Source: Rhodobacterales bacterium (lineage in GTDB: Bacteria > Pseudomonadota > Alphaproteobacteria > Rhodobacterales > Rhodobacteraceae). Taken from it: a DNA stretch of 64,000 bases. The stretch lies in NCBI GenBank assembly GCA_026400355.1, contig JAPLPE010000021.1, forward strand, positions 124,001 through 188,000. The letters are read 5' to 3'. This document shows positions 26,846-37,241 of the stretch, one piece after another (the stretch's first letter is position 1; each line of letters starts with the position of its first letter). The position numbers and the translations under genes are program-made. The notes below the pieces were generated by a model. That model searched no databases. It was given only the letters and a program-made list of their open reading frames with translations, and was not told the DNA's origin.

Positions 26846-27423
26846 GAATTGCCCTTGGCTTCGAGGATGCGGACAGGCCTGCTGTTGCGGCGCTCTATTG
26901 GGATGCGTTCGGAGAAAAGCTGGGCCGGACAATGGGGCCCAAGGACAAGGCGCTGGCGTTCTTTGAAACGGTGATGAACCCGGACCATGCGATCTGTGCG
27001 CATGACGAGGATGGCACGCTGCTGGGTGTCGTGGGGTTCAAGACGACGCATGGGGCGCTGGTGGGTGCCGGGTTTTCCGATATGGCGCGGAGCTACGGAG
27101 TGCTGGGTGCGGCGTGGCGGATTGCGCTGTTGTCGGCGCTCGAGCGGGATACAGAGAATACAAGGTTCCTGATGGATGGGATCTTTGTCGCCCCCCATGC
27201 GCGGGGCCGCGGGGTTGGGACGCTGCTTTTGGACGCCATTGCGGCCGAGGCCATGGCGCGGGGGTATGACGAGGTCAGGCTGGATGTGATCGACAGCAAT
27301 GACCGGGCCCGTGCGCTCTATGAGCGCGAGGGGTTCCGGGCTGTGGCGACGCAGTCGATCGGCTGGCTGCGTCTGGTGTTCGGGTTCCGGTCGGCCACGA
27401 CGATGGTGCGGCGGCTGGCGTGA
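26842..27423 (+). CDS. GNAT-family N-acetyltransferase
   Basis: This 193-residue protein has the acetyl-CoA site in MDGIFVAPHARGRGVGTLLL (V-x-P-x2-R-G-x-G-x-G) and the closing NDRARALYEREGFR motif. The start overlaps the previous stop by 4 bp. It is the last gene of the mobA-mobB operon. The substrate is unknown. Confidence 0.9.
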   Translation: MRIALGFEDADRPAVAALYWDAFGEKLGRTMGPKDKALAFFETVMNPDHAICAHDEDGTLLGVVGFKTTHGALVGAGFSDMARSYGVLGAAWRIALLSALERDTENTRFLMDGIFVAPHARGRGVGTLLLDAIAAEAMARGYDEVRLDVIDSNDRARALYEREGFRAVATQSIGWLRLVFGFRSATTMVRRLA

Positions 27424-27433
27424 TGAAAGGGAT

Positions 27434-27459
27434 GGCGGGGTGAACCCCGCCCTGCGCAG
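27434..27459. repeat. Intergenic stem-loop element (family A)
   Basis: GGCGGGG-TGAA-CCCCGCC (27434-27451) is a perfect 7-bp hairpin followed by CTGCGCAG. It marks the left border of the Rhs/gspE scar. Confidence 0.65.
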
Positions 27460-27476
27460 ACGGCTGACTGCAGCGC

Positions 27477-27522
27477 CCGCCCCGCCTGGGCCGCGCGGAT
27501 CGCCATCTCGGCGGTTTCGGGA
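27477..27522. repeat. 46-bp direct repeat, left copy (gspE segment)
   Basis: This segment matches 28749-28794 at 43 of 46 positions in the same orientation. Read on the minus strand it encodes [15 protein letters not shown], a piece of a GspE/PilB-type secretion ATPase. It ends exactly where Rhs-like sequence starts on its right. Confidence 0.8.
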
Positions 27523-28208
27523 GGGCTGCTCTCCCTCAACGCCCGCACCATGGACCCAAGGCTCGGGCTCTTCACCTCCCCCGACTGGCTCGACCCGCCA
27601 GAGCCCGGCGTGGGCACCAACCGCTATGCCTATGCCGCCAACGACCCGGTGAACCTGAGCGATCCGGGGGGAACATCATCGATAATCCCTTCCGAACCTC
27701 AGGCAACGGCTCCGGCGTCAATTCGCCAGGCTGTCCCGCGACCATCTGCGTCAAGGACATCAGCTTCACGCCGACCTCACTGTTCACCTGGCGGGCTCCG
27801 GTATACCCTGCCAAGCATCCCGACGACGATCCCATCATGTGGATATGGGGCCGCAGCAAGGAAGAGGTCGAAGACCGCATGTCGGACGCGGTTCTGGATT
27901 GGGGAGCGACAGACGTGGGCAAGGAACAGATCGCTGACATTCACGGCAGCGGCGGCGCGGCGATCAACGTCTTTCCGACGTTGGTGGATCCCAGCGATCC
28001 GAACAAATTCATCGCCGGGTTCGCCAGTGGTCGTGGCGAACGGAACTCGATCTGGATCAACCTGGACGCGGGTGGGAAGCCGTATATCAACGCATCCGGT
28101 GGGCGTTCGTCCATGAGTCTGGGGCAGATCGTGACACATGAAGTCGGGCATTTCACGTCAAGCGGTTGGGAATCAGACGCCAACGAACGTCATGTGATCC
28201 GGACCTAG
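27523..28208 (+). pseudogene. Orphan Rhs-repeat C-terminal tip with zincin-like toxin domain
   Basis: The sequence opens with the Rhs core end ([20 protein letters not shown], then [22 protein letters not shown]). A run of six G at about 27667-27672 then shifts the frame. In the new frame it continues [15 protein letters not shown] and runs through a polymorphic C-terminal domain to VTHEVGHFTSSGWESDANE, ending at 28208. HEVGH fits the HExxH zinc-protease motif, so the tip looks like a metallopeptidase toxin. The large Rhs shell gene, its start and any secretion signal are absent. It cannot be expressed as a full Rhs protein; internal ATG 27837 could give a 123-residue piece. Confidence 0.72.
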
Positions 28209-28550
28209 TTGAACGCTTCTCGCGCTTCGTTTCGACCGGTTGACCTATGCAAGCCCCGAGGCGGCCAGCGGCAGGGCCTGCGCCCCGGCGCGCGACAGCG
28301 CTCATCACCCCGCCCCGGGTCCCGGCGCGCCACCGCCGCCCCCCTCCCCGCCGGAGGCACCCTGCCCCCTCCCCGGTCATCCTGCACCACTCCCCGCAAC
28401 ACCCACCGTGCGGTGCCTTCATCCCCGGCCGGGCGGCATCACCAGCGCATCGATACCGACGCAATACCGACGTGATACCGACGTGATACCAAACCCCCGG
28501 TTCCAGCCAAATCAGCCCGTTAACCCCAGTTGAGCCCGCCCCCCGGGCGC
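28209..28550. other. C-rich non-coding filler in the Rhs/gspE scar
   Basis: This 340-bp stretch has a strongly C-rich plus strand and no gene I recognise. If the TAG after HVIRT is read through, the toxin frame goes on for about 20 codons (LNASRASFRPVDLCKPR) with a plausible look. It contains an 11-bp tandem repeat. Confidence 0.5.
28452..28495. repeat. Tandem repeat, about four 11-bp units
   Basis: Units at 28452, 28463, 28474 and 28485 share the core ATACCGACG; the last unit has decayed to ATACCAAAC. The pitch is near one helical turn, so it could be a binding array, but it may be simple slippage. Confidence 0.7.
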
Positions 28551-28803
28551 TCACGGCGGCCAGCGCTCCACCCGCAGCTCCCGCCGGGCGACCCCCGTCC
28601 AGCCGCAGCCCTCGCAAGCCACATGCCGCAATTCCTGCCCCAAGACCCCGTGCAGCACATCGTCGAGCAGGAAACGCGGCACGCCCAGGTCCGCCAGCCG
28701 GCTGACCGCTGCCCCCGCCCCGTTGGTGTGCAGCGTCGACAGCACCAGCCGCCCCACCTGGGCCGCACGGATCGCCATCTCGGCAGTTTCGGGACCCTTG
28801 GCA
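28551..28803 (-). pseudogene. GspE/PilB-type secretion ATPase, C-terminal fragment
   Basis: The minus strand reads [29 protein letters not shown] and LADLGVPRFLLDDVLHGVLG, then two Cys (ACEGCGWTG) before a stop at 28551. This is the C-terminal part of a type II secretion/type IV pilus ATPase with its zinc-binding end reduced to one CxxC. Walker A and B are missing. The first 46 bp of the fragment are the right copy of the direct repeat. Confidence 0.75.
28749..28794. repeat. 46-bp direct repeat, right copy (gspE segment)
   Basis: This is the partner of 27477-27522, with three G-to-A differences. Similarity in both copies starts at the same gspE codon (PETAE), so the duplication has a sharp border there. 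Confidence 0.8.
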
Positions 28804-28848
28804 CCCGCCGGTCCTGATCTGGCCGGCAGGACGCCCGAAGTCGCCGGG

Positions 28849-29247
28849 TCAGGCGGCGCGGAGGACCGAGATGATCTGGTCGAGGTCAGCCACGGTTGAC
28901 AGCGTGAAGCGGGTCAGGTCGGCGGTCGCGAGCTGTTCCATCGGGCGCAGGCCGGAATGGCGGCCATAGACCTTTTTGCCCTTGTTGTTGGTCAGCGTGT
29001 TGACCGAACGGCCGGGATAAGCGCGCTGTTCGATGCGGTCTGTCGAAATGCCGGGGGCAAAGTCGGAGCGGACCCAGAGGTTCGCGTTCCCGGTGCCGCC
29101 CTTTTCAAACATGATTTCGACCGAGGTGCCCTTGGCGGACCGCAGGACGTAGCGGTTGGCGTAATTCGACTGATGGCCGATCTTGTGGGTGGCGGCGAGC
29201 GCGTCGAGCCGTTCCGTGCAGGCGGCCTTGAGTTTCGTGCGGTCCAT
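28849..29247 (-). CDS. Hypothetical protein
   Basis: This 132-residue soluble protein starts at ATG 29247 (MDRTKLKAACTERLDALA), with an AAGGGA-like ribosome site. A basic helical N-terminus is followed by an alternating region (KGTSVEIMFEKGGTGNANLW) that looks beta-rich. I recognise no family. It lies next to the Rhs/gspE scar but is separated by a normal gene border. A longer start at 29358 is possible but lacks a ribosome site. Confidence 0.6.
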   Translation of the reverse strand: MDRTKLKAACTERLDALAATHKIGHQSNYANRYVLRSAKGTSVEIMFEKGGTGNANLWVRSDFAPGISTDRIEQRAYPGRSVNTLTNNKGKKVYGRHSGLRPMEQLATADLTRFTLSTVADLDQIISVLRAA

Positions 29248-29354
29248 GAGCGTATCCCTTGAGGGGCCTGCGGCGGGCATATGGCCTGCCAGCAAAGGCT
29301 GAAGGCGGATCATGCGCCAGAAAGGCGGGAAATGACAGCACCAACTGGGGGCGG

Positions 29355-30365
29355 TCAATCGAAGGCCCCGGTGACACGGCCCAAGAGCATGAAGGCGCGG
29401 GCGGTGCGGGTTTCGGACAGGTCAGCGATTTCCTCGTCCGTGCAATCGGGTTCGAAATCGATCAGCATGCGGTCGAAGAGGCGCAGGAAATGGTGGGCGG
29501 CATCGCGGAAGATCGTGTCTTCGCGCATCCGACCCATTGTCAGTGCAAGGCAGGAGCGGTCACGGATGCCACCGAGTGCTGCCACGGCGCGACCGCGTTC
29601 GCCGCTGGCGAAGCGACGCCATACCTCGGGCTTGGCCCGGTCGGGGCGAAGGTCGTCCATGTAGATGCCGTCCTGGCTGAGCAGGGTGAGCACGTCCTGG
29701 CTGGCCTGGATCAGTTGCCTGGCCTGGCGTTCCTTGAGCGCACGGCGGAGGGCGGCAAATCCGGCCTCGTCCTTCTCATTGTCAGGGAAGTTGAGCGCGC
29801 GGATCATGTCGTCGCGGGTCAGTTCCGGCCCGATATCTTCGGCCAGATTGCCAAGGGCGAGAGTGGGCTGATCGTCGGCGGGGCGCTGGACCTGACGGGG
29901 GGCGGTCGGGCGACGGGATGGGTCGCGGGTAGTTGTGAAGGTGGCAACTGCGGCGTCTGCGCTCGGGGCGGGCTGTGCAGTTTCGCTCGGCCCGAGGTCA
30001 AGTGCCACGGCAGGGGGGAGTTCGGAGCGCTGTTTGCGTTCGGCGATGATGGTCTGGCGCATGTTGTCGATGGCGATCTGAAGCCGCCGCGATTCTTCGC
30101 GCATGACGCGGGCCGAGCGGGCAGCGGTGGCGGCGACCCAGATCATCGCGATGGGCAGGATGAGGGCGACCAGCATCATCACGAAACGCAGGCTGTCAAA
30201 ACTGCCGTCACCACCCGAGGGCAGGAAGAGGAAGAAGCCGCCCGCCAGCGTAAGCCAGAACAGGCTGAGACCGGCAGCGATGAGATCGGTCGTGGTAACG
30301 CCTTCAGGCGGCAGCGGGGGGATGGGGCTTGGGGCAATGTCGGATTTGGTCGGGCTGTCAGCCAT
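29355..30365 (-). CDS. Hypothetical membrane protein with two transmembrane helices
   Basis: This 336-residue protein has two hydrophobic helices at about 29-80 (LIAAGLSLFWLTLAGGFFLF, FVMMLVALILPIAMIWVA), followed by a coiled coil (SARVMREESRRLQIAIDNM). A helical cytoplasmic domain carries ALRRALKERQARQLIQASQD. It looks like a Rhodobacteraceae-specific conserved protein. The function is unknown. It is 41 bp after greA on the same strand. Confidence 0.75.
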   Translation of the reverse strand: MADSPTKSDIAPSPIPPLPPEGVTTTDLIAAGLSLFWLTLAGGFFLFLPSGGDGSFDSLRFVMMLVALILPIAMIWVAATAARSARVMREESRRLQIAIDNMRQTIIAERKQRSELPPAVALDLGPSETAQPAPSADAAVATFTTTRDPSRRPTAPRQVQRPADDQPTLALGNLAEDIGPELTRDDMIRALNFPDNEKDEAGFAALRRALKERQARQLIQASQDVLTLLSQDGIYMDDLRPDRAKPEVWRRFASGERGRAVAALGGIRDRSCLALTMGRMREDTIFRDAAHHFLRLFDRMLIDFEPDCTDEEIADLSETRTARAFMLLGRVTGAFD

Positions 30366-30406
30366 GATCTGATCCCGGGAGACTGCGGGGGCGCGCACCC
30401 TGCGGT

Positions 30407-30877
30407 TCAGCTATAGGACACGCGCAGAATCTCGTAGGCCCGTTCGCCGCCGGGCGTCCGGACTTCGACCGAATCCCCGACGGTCTTGCCAATGAGGGCG
30501 CGGGCGAGCGGGGATTTCATGTTCAGGCGGCCCTTTTCTATGTCGGCCTCGTATTCGCCAACGATCTGGTAGGTCTTTTCCTCGTCCGTATCTTCGTCGA
30601 CCAGCGCCACGGTTGCCCCGAACTTGATCGGGCCGGACAGGCGGCTGGTGTCGATGACCTCAGCCAAGGAGATCACGCCTTCGAGTTCCTTGATGCGGCC
30701 TTCAATGAAGGACTGCTTTTCCTTGGCCGAATGGTATTCGGCATTCTCGGACAGATCCCCGTGTTCGCGCGCCTCGGAAATCGCCTGAATGATGGACGGG
30801 CGTTCCACGGATTTCAGGTGCTTGAGTTCGGCATCGAGCTTGTCGAAACCGGCACGGGTCAGCGGGATCTTTTCCAT
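30407..30877 (-). CDS. greA: Transcription elongation factor GreA
   Basis: This 156-residue factor has an N-terminal coiled coil carrying the acidic tip ([19 protein letters not shown]) and a C-terminal FKBP-like domain ending in [15 protein letters not shown]. It enters the RNA polymerase secondary channel and triggers cleavage of backtracked RNA. ATG 30877 is chosen because GGAGGGAG lies just upstream and MEKIPLT is the family start. Confidence 0.96.
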   Translation of the reverse strand: MEKIPLTRAGFDKLDAELKHLKSVERPSIIQAISEAREHGDLSENAEYHSAKEKQSFIEGRIKELEGVISLAEVIDTSRLSGPIKFGATVALVDEDTDEEKTYQIVGEYEADIEKGRLNMKSPLARALIGKTVGDSVEVRTPGGERAYEILRVSYS

Positions 30878-31148
30878 GGGTCTTGGCTCCCTCCTCGGGG
30901 GCTGTCTTGCGGTCATCGGACGTTCATAACCCGCGTCGACGGCTGGAAGTCAAGTGTCCGTGGGCCCGGCGCTGGGTTTTCGTGTCGATCTGGGTTGTGC
31001 GTGCGGGTGGCGCAAGGGGTTTGAGGGACTGAATCATCCGGCGCAAAGGATGTTTGCGGCCAATTTGACGTCGTGTCCTGATTGCCCCTTGCGGCGGGGT
31101 CCACTATCAGCTGGACCCGACCTGAGACATCCGGACCAAGGCGGCCCC

Positions 31149-32797
<1,649 letters not shown>

Positions 32798-32798
<1 letters not shown>

Positions 32799-33355
32799 TG
32801 GCGGTCAGCCGGGATGTCATTCTTGATCTGGTCAGCCAGATCAGAGGCAAACTTCCTTCGGAAGCCGAGGAGCAAGATCTTTTCGGCCTTTTCGGAATCG
32901 ACGGCCACGACGCATGTGAGCTTCTTGAAGTTATTGAGGCGCGGGCTGGCGTTCAGTTGGAGGGGTATTATTGGTATTTCCACCAGCACGACGAGCCACC
33001 CATGGGAAGGCGGGTGGTCCCGGTCGCTGTGGATGGGAAGGTATTGCCCATGGTTCCAGTTTCTGTGGATACCTTGCTGGCTGCAGCCCAAACAGGGGTC
33101 TGGCCCATCACCTATCCGCCCCACCGCGTTCACGACAGGGGCTGGTATTTTTTGGCCGCTGCCGTCGCGATGGTCTTCATTCCGCTGCTGCTTATTGTGA
33201 AGAGTCAGGTCGGTTCGTACGGGGTCGATCTGGAGCGCTTTTGGCGGAAGAACCCTCCTTGCGCGCAAACGAGTGATCGGCTGGGACGCGGGATTTCGCC
33301 ATGTGGCGGGTTCTTGCTGTCGGGTTGGATTGCGTGGGTCCGCGGGCAGGCTTAA
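32798..33355 (+). CDS. DUF1493-like (acyl carrier-like) membrane protein
   Basis: In this 185-residue protein the N-terminal 90 residues contain LFGLFGIDGHDACELLEVIE and EGYYWYFHQHDEPP, the pattern of DUF1493, which resembles an acyl-carrier fold. The DGHDA centre lacks the Ser used for phosphopantetheine. One hydrophobic helix (FLAAAVAMVFIPLLLIV) follows near residues 125-142. The start ATG overlaps the ETF-QO stop (TGATG). The function is unknown. Confidence 0.65.
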
Positions 33356-33388
33356 CTGAAGACTATGAATTCGAACGGAGGACCGCGC

Positions 33389-35089
33389 GTGAGATTTGCT
33401 GGGATTCGCAGGCTGGCGTTCCTGTTGTCGGTCGGCGTGGCTGCGGGGCCTCTGTTCGCGCAGAGCGATCCGGGGGCGTATCTTGCTGCGCGGACGGCAG
33501 GGGTCGCGGATGATTTTGCGGCGGCGGCGCAGTGGTTTGCGGCGGCTCTGGAAGGCGATCCGACGAACACATCGCTGATGGACAAGAACCTTACGGCGCT
33601 GGTGGCGCTGGGCCTGTTTGATCAGGCCGGAGTGCAGGCAGATCAGCTTGTCGCTGCTGGTGCGCGCAGTCAGCTGGCCCATATGGTCCGCGTTGCCGTG
33701 AACGCGCAGAACGGCGATTGGGCGGCGATCTTTGCCGATCTGGAGGCGGGGCAGAATGTCGGGCCGCTGGTGGATGGTCTGACGCGGGCCTGGGGCCGCG
33801 TTGGGCAGGGGCAGATGACCGAGGCGCTGGCGGCCTTTGACGAAGTGATCGCCGCACCGGGCCTGCGGGCCTTTGGTCTTTATCACAAGGCGCTGGCGCT
33901 TGCCGTCGCGGGGGATTTCGAGGCGGCAGATGCGATCATGTCGCTGCCGCCGCAGGACGGCTTTCAGCGGACGCGCCGGTCTGTGCTGGCCCAGATCGAG
34001 GTGTTGAGCCAGCTTGACCGCAATGCAGATGCGATTGCGTTGCTGGATCGGGCCTTTGGTGCCGAACCGGAGCAGGCGATTGCCGATCTGCGGGTGCAGC
34101 TTGAGGCCAGCGAGCCGTTGCCGTTCACCTTTATTGCGGATGCGGAAGAGGGGCTGGCCGAGGTCTATTTCTCGGTCGCGGGGTCGCTGCTGGAGGAGGC
34201 CGACCCGACAATCGTGCTGATTTATGCACGTATGGCGCTGGCGCTGAATCCGGGCCATGTGGATTCGATGCTGATCACTGCGGACATGCTGCAAAAGATG
34301 AAGCAGTACGATCTGGCCAACGTCGCCTATGCGATGGTGCCTGCGGATGACCCGGCCTTTGATTCGGCCGAGATCGGACGTGCCGAGGTGCTGCGGCAGG
34401 CGGGCCAGATGGACAGGGCCACCGAAGTGCTGATGCAACTGGCGCGGAGTCATCCGGATCAGCCGCAGGTGCAGGCCAAGCTGGGCGATTTCCTGCGCCG
34501 GACAGACCGCAATGAAGAGGCCAAGGCTGCCTATACGCGCGCCATCGAGCTTTTGGGGCCGGAGTCGCAGGGGGCGTGGCTTGTCTATTACGCGCGCGGC
34601 GTCACCGAGCATCAGATGGACCAGTGGCCCGAGGCCGAGGCCGATCTGCGCAAGGCGCTGGAATTGAACCCCAATCAGCCGCAGGTGCTGAACTACCTGG
34701 GCTACTCGCTGGTCGAGCGGGGCGAAAAGCTCGACGAGGCGTTGGCGATGATCGAGTCGGCGGTGGCCGGCGATCCGCAGAACGGGGCCATCGTGGACAG
34801 TCTGGGCTGGGTCTATTTCCAGCTTGGCCGATACGACGAGGCGGTAGCGCAGCTTGAGCGGGCGGCCGGACTGGAACCGGTGGATCCGGTGGTGAACGAC
34901 CATCTTGGGGATGCCTACTGGATGGTGGGTCGGACGCTTGAGGCGCAGTTCCAGTGGAACCGGGCGATGTCGTTTGATCCGGAAGATGAAGAGGCGGCGC
35001 GGATCCGTCGCAAGCTCGACATCGGGCTCGATGCTGTTCTGGCCGAGGAAGGCGCGGCGCCAGTGGCCGTGGCCAATGACGGTGGATAA
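33389..35089 (+). CDS. Secreted tetratricopeptide repeat protein
   Basis: This 566-residue protein has a signal peptide (RRLAFLLSVGVAAGPLFAQ) and then about ten TPR-like helical pairs. The clearest are WPEAEADLRKALELNPNQP and YDEAVAQLERAAGLEPVDP near the C-terminus. The GTG at 33389 has GGAGGA 8 nt upstream and gives a clean signal peptide, so it is preferred to ATG 33365. It is likely a periplasmic scaffold. The end overlaps ispE by 14 bp. Confidence 0.85.
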   Translation: MRFAGIRRLAFLLSVGVAAGPLFAQSDPGAYLAARTAGVADDFAAAAQWFAAALEGDPTNTSLMDKNLTALVALGLFDQAGVQADQLVAAGARSQLAHMVRVAVNAQNGDWAAIFADLEAGQNVGPLVDGLTRAWGRVGQGQMTEALAAFDEVIAAPGLRAFGLYHKALALAVAGDFEAADAIMSLPPQDGFQRTRRSVLAQIEVLSQLDRNADAIALLDRAFGAEPEQAIADLRVQLEASEPLPFTFIADAEEGLAEVYFSVAGSLLEEADPTIVLIYARMALALNPGHVDSMLITADMLQKMKQYDLANVAYAMVPADDPAFDSAEIGRAEVLRQAGQMDRATEVLMQLARSHPDQPQVQAKLGDFLRRTDRNEEAKAAYTRAIELLGPESQGAWLVYYARGVTEHQMDQWPEAEADLRKALELNPNQPQVLNYLGYSLVERGEKLDEALAMIESAVAGDPQNGAIVDSLGWVYFQLGRYDEAVAQLERAAGLEPVDPVVNDHLGDAYWMVGRTLEAQFQWNRAMSFDPEDEEAARIRRKLDIGLDAVLAEEGAAPVAVANDGG

Positions 35090-35948
35090 GGGCTTTGCCC
35101 CGGCCAAGGCGAACCTGTCGCTGCATGTGACGGGGATGAGGAACGACGGGTATCACCTGCTGGACAGTGTGGTGGTCTTTGCAGATGTCGGTGACGAGAT
35201 CACGGCGACGCCTGCGAGCGAGTTGACGCTGCAGGTGAGCGGTCCGTTTGCGCAGGGCGTGCCGGTGGACGAACGCAACCTTGTCATTCGCGCGGCGCGG
35301 GCGCTGCGCGAGGCGCGGGGCGTCACGGCGGGTGCGGCGCTTAAGCTGGTCAAGAACCTGCCGCATGCGGCGGGGCTGGGTGGCGGATCATCGGACGCGG
35401 CGGCGACGTTGAGGGTGCTGGCGGACCTGTGGGGCGTGAAGCCGCTGCGCGGGGCGCATTCGGTGGTGCGCGCTTTGGGTGCTGACGTTCCGGTCTGCAT
35501 GGAAGCGCCTGTGCCAGTGCGGATGCAGGGCGTGGGCGAGGTGTTGCGCCCGCTGCCTGCCTTGCCGTCCTGCGGGATGATTCTGGTCAATCCGAAGGTC
35601 GAGGTGGCGACGCCTGCGGTGTTCAAGGCATTGATTGGGAAGGTGAACCCACCGATGCCGGATATGCCGTCGGACCTGACTTTGCCCCAGTTCGTGGAGT
35701 GGATGGGGCAGACGCGGAACGATCTGGGGCCGCCGGCGGAAAGCATTGCGCCCGAGGTCACTGCCGTCCTCGCCCGGTTGCGGCGGACGCCGGGGGTGTT
35801 GTTTGCGGTGATGTCAGGATCAGGAGCGACCTGCGTGGGGATCACGAAGGATATGGCAGCGGCGCGCAGCGCGGCGCGGGCGATCCAGTTGAACGAGATG
35901 GGTTGGTGGGTCGTTCCGGCGGCGATGCTCGGAACGCAGGGTAGGTAG
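35076..35948 (+). CDS. ispE: 4-diphosphocytidyl-2-C-methyl-D-erythritol kinase
   Basis: This 290-residue GHMP kinase of the MEP isoprenoid pathway has FAPAKANLSLHVTGMRNDGY at the start, the ATP loop PHAAGLGGGSSDAAA (about 91-105) and MSGSGATCVGI near the C-terminus. It uses ATP to phosphorylate CDP-ME. The final codons CAG-GGT-AGG-TAG belong to a family A stem-loop element, so the repeat supplies the stop. It is convergent with the polyprenyl synthase gene. Confidence 0.95.
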   Translation: MTVDKGFAPAKANLSLHVTGMRNDGYHLLDSVVVFADVGDEITATPASELTLQVSGPFAQGVPVDERNLVIRAARALREARGVTAGAALKLVKNLPHAAGLGGGSSDAAATLRVLADLWGVKPLRGAHSVVRALGADVPVCMEAPVPVRMQGVGEVLRPLPALPSCGMILVNPKVEVATPAVFKALIGKVNPPMPDMPSDLTLPQFVEWMGQTRNDLGPPAESIAPEVTAVLARLRRTPGVLFAVMSGSGATCVGITKDMAAARSAARAIQLNEMGWWVVPAAMLGTQGR

Positions 35949-35974
35949 GTGCAACCCACCTTAGCCGACGCAGG
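35936..35974. repeat. Intergenic stem-loop element (family A) overlapping the ispE stop
   Basis: GCAGG, then AGGTAGGT-GCA-ACCCACCT (35943-35961, one mismatch), then GACGCAGG. The TAG of ispE lies inside the left arm, showing the element was inserted at or grew into a gene end. Confidence 0.6.
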
Positions 35975-35975
35975 A

Positions 35976-36974
35976 TCAGGTGATCCGGGCGACCACGTAA
36001 TCAGTCAGATCGGCCAGCATTTCGCGGATCGGGTCTGCGGGGACCGTCAAAAGCGCCGCCTTGGCGCGCTCGGCCCAGAGGAGCGCGTCGGCGCGCGTAG
36101 AGGAGAGCGTGCCGTGCTTCTCGAACAGGGAAAGTGCGGTGGCGAGGTCGCCTTCTTCGATCCGGCGCTTTGCAATTGTGCGCTGCCAGAAGGTGCGCTC
36201 TGTCTCATCGGCGGCGGCGAGGGCGCGGATGACCGGAAGGGTCAGCTTGCCTTCCCGGAAATCGTCACCGATGTTTTTGCCGATCGCATCGGACCCGGTG
36301 TAGTCGAGCAGGTCATCGACGATCTGGAAGGCGATGCCGAGCGCATCACCGTAAACGTAGAGCGCCTTTTCGATGTCGGCATCCATCTCGGCGATGACGC
36401 CGCCGACCTGGGTCGCGGCGGAAAACAGGGCGGCGGTCTTGCCCCGGACGACCTGGATATAGGTGTCCTCGGTCGTGGCGAGATTGCGCGATGCGGTCAG
36501 TTGCAGCACTTCGCCTTCTGCAATTGTCGCGGCGGCATTGGCAAGGATGTCAAGAACGCGGATCGACCCGGTTTCGACCATAAGCTGGAAGGACCGGGCA
36601 AAAAGGTAGTCGCCCACAAGCACGGAAGATGTATTGTCCCACAGGAGGTTGGCCGTGGGCCGCCCGCGCCGCTGTTCGCTTTCGTCCACGACATCATCAT
36701 GGAGGAGGGTCGCGGTATGGATGAATTCGACCGTCGCAGCGAGGTGGATGTGGTGGGGCCCGTCGTAGCCGCACATCCGCGCCGTGGCGAGGGTCAGCAT
36801 CGGGCGCAGGCGTTTGCCCCCGGCTTCGATCAGATGAGCGGTGACTTGCGGGATGCGGGGGGCGTGTTCCGAGGCCATCCGTTCGCGGATCATCGCGTTC
36901 ACGCGGTCGAGATCGTCAGCCAGACGCTCGGCCAGACGTTCATGCGGCTTGGTCACAGCGTTATCGAGGCTCAT
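35976..36974 (-). CDS. Polyprenyl diphosphate synthase
   Basis: This 332-residue trans-prenyltransferase has the first Asp-rich motif LLHDDVVDESEQRRG and the second FQIVDDLLDYTG; GGKRLRPMLTLATARM precedes the first. It is the octaprenyl/decaprenyl-type synthase that extends IPP chains for ubiquinone. The product would feed UbiA (14365-15315), and its IPP comes from the MEP pathway that includes IspE next door. Chain length cannot be read with confidence. Confidence 0.93.
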   Translation of the reverse strand: MSLDNAVTKPHERLAERLADDLDRVNAMIRERMASEHAPRIPQVTAHLIEAGGKRLRPMLTLATARMCGYDGPHHIHLAATVEFIHTATLLHDDVVDESEQRRGRPTANLLWDNTSSVLVGDYLFARSFQLMVETGSIRVLDILANAAATIAEGEVLQLTASRNLATTEDTYIQVVRGKTAALFSAATQVGGVIAEMDADIEKALYVYGDALGIAFQIVDDLLDYTGSDAIGKNIGDDFREGKLTLPVIRALAAADETERTFWQRTIAKRRIEEGDLATALSLFEKHGTLSSTRADALLWAERAKAALLTVPADPIREMLADLTDYVVARIT

Positions 36975-37025
36975 CTGGATTCCGTCTCCTCGACAAGTGC
37001 CGAATGGCACCTTAACTGGGAAGAT

Positions 37026-37241
37026 ATGAAAGAGCTTCTGCGCACCAACGACCCGACGGTCATCGCCTTTGCCACCGCCCTTCTGGACGGCGAGGATATA
37101 GACTGGTTTGAACTGGACGTAAACATGAGCATTCTGGACGGGTCCCTTGGCATATTGCCGCGCCGACTGATGGTGCTGGACCACGACCTGATTGCAGCGG
37201 AACGGGCGATGCGGGACAATGACATCGACCTTGGGCGATGA
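37026..37241 (+). CDS. DUF2007 family small protein
   Basis: This 71-residue protein begins MKELLRTNDPTVIAFATALL, then DWFELDVNMSILDGS and RRLMVLDHDLIAAERA. This is the DUF2007 fold of small proteins seen next to TrmN6-like methyltransferases in alphaproteobacteria. It overlaps the methyltransferase gene by 23 bp. The function is unknown. Confidence 0.85.
   Translation: MKELLRTNDPTVIAFATALLDGEDIDWFELDVNMSILDGSLGILPRRLMVLDHDLIAAERAMRDNDIDLGR

Noticed and set aside
28452-28495. Possible CRISPR-like array
   Set aside because: Units are 11 bp with no spacers and no cas genes nearby; it is a plain tandem repeat.
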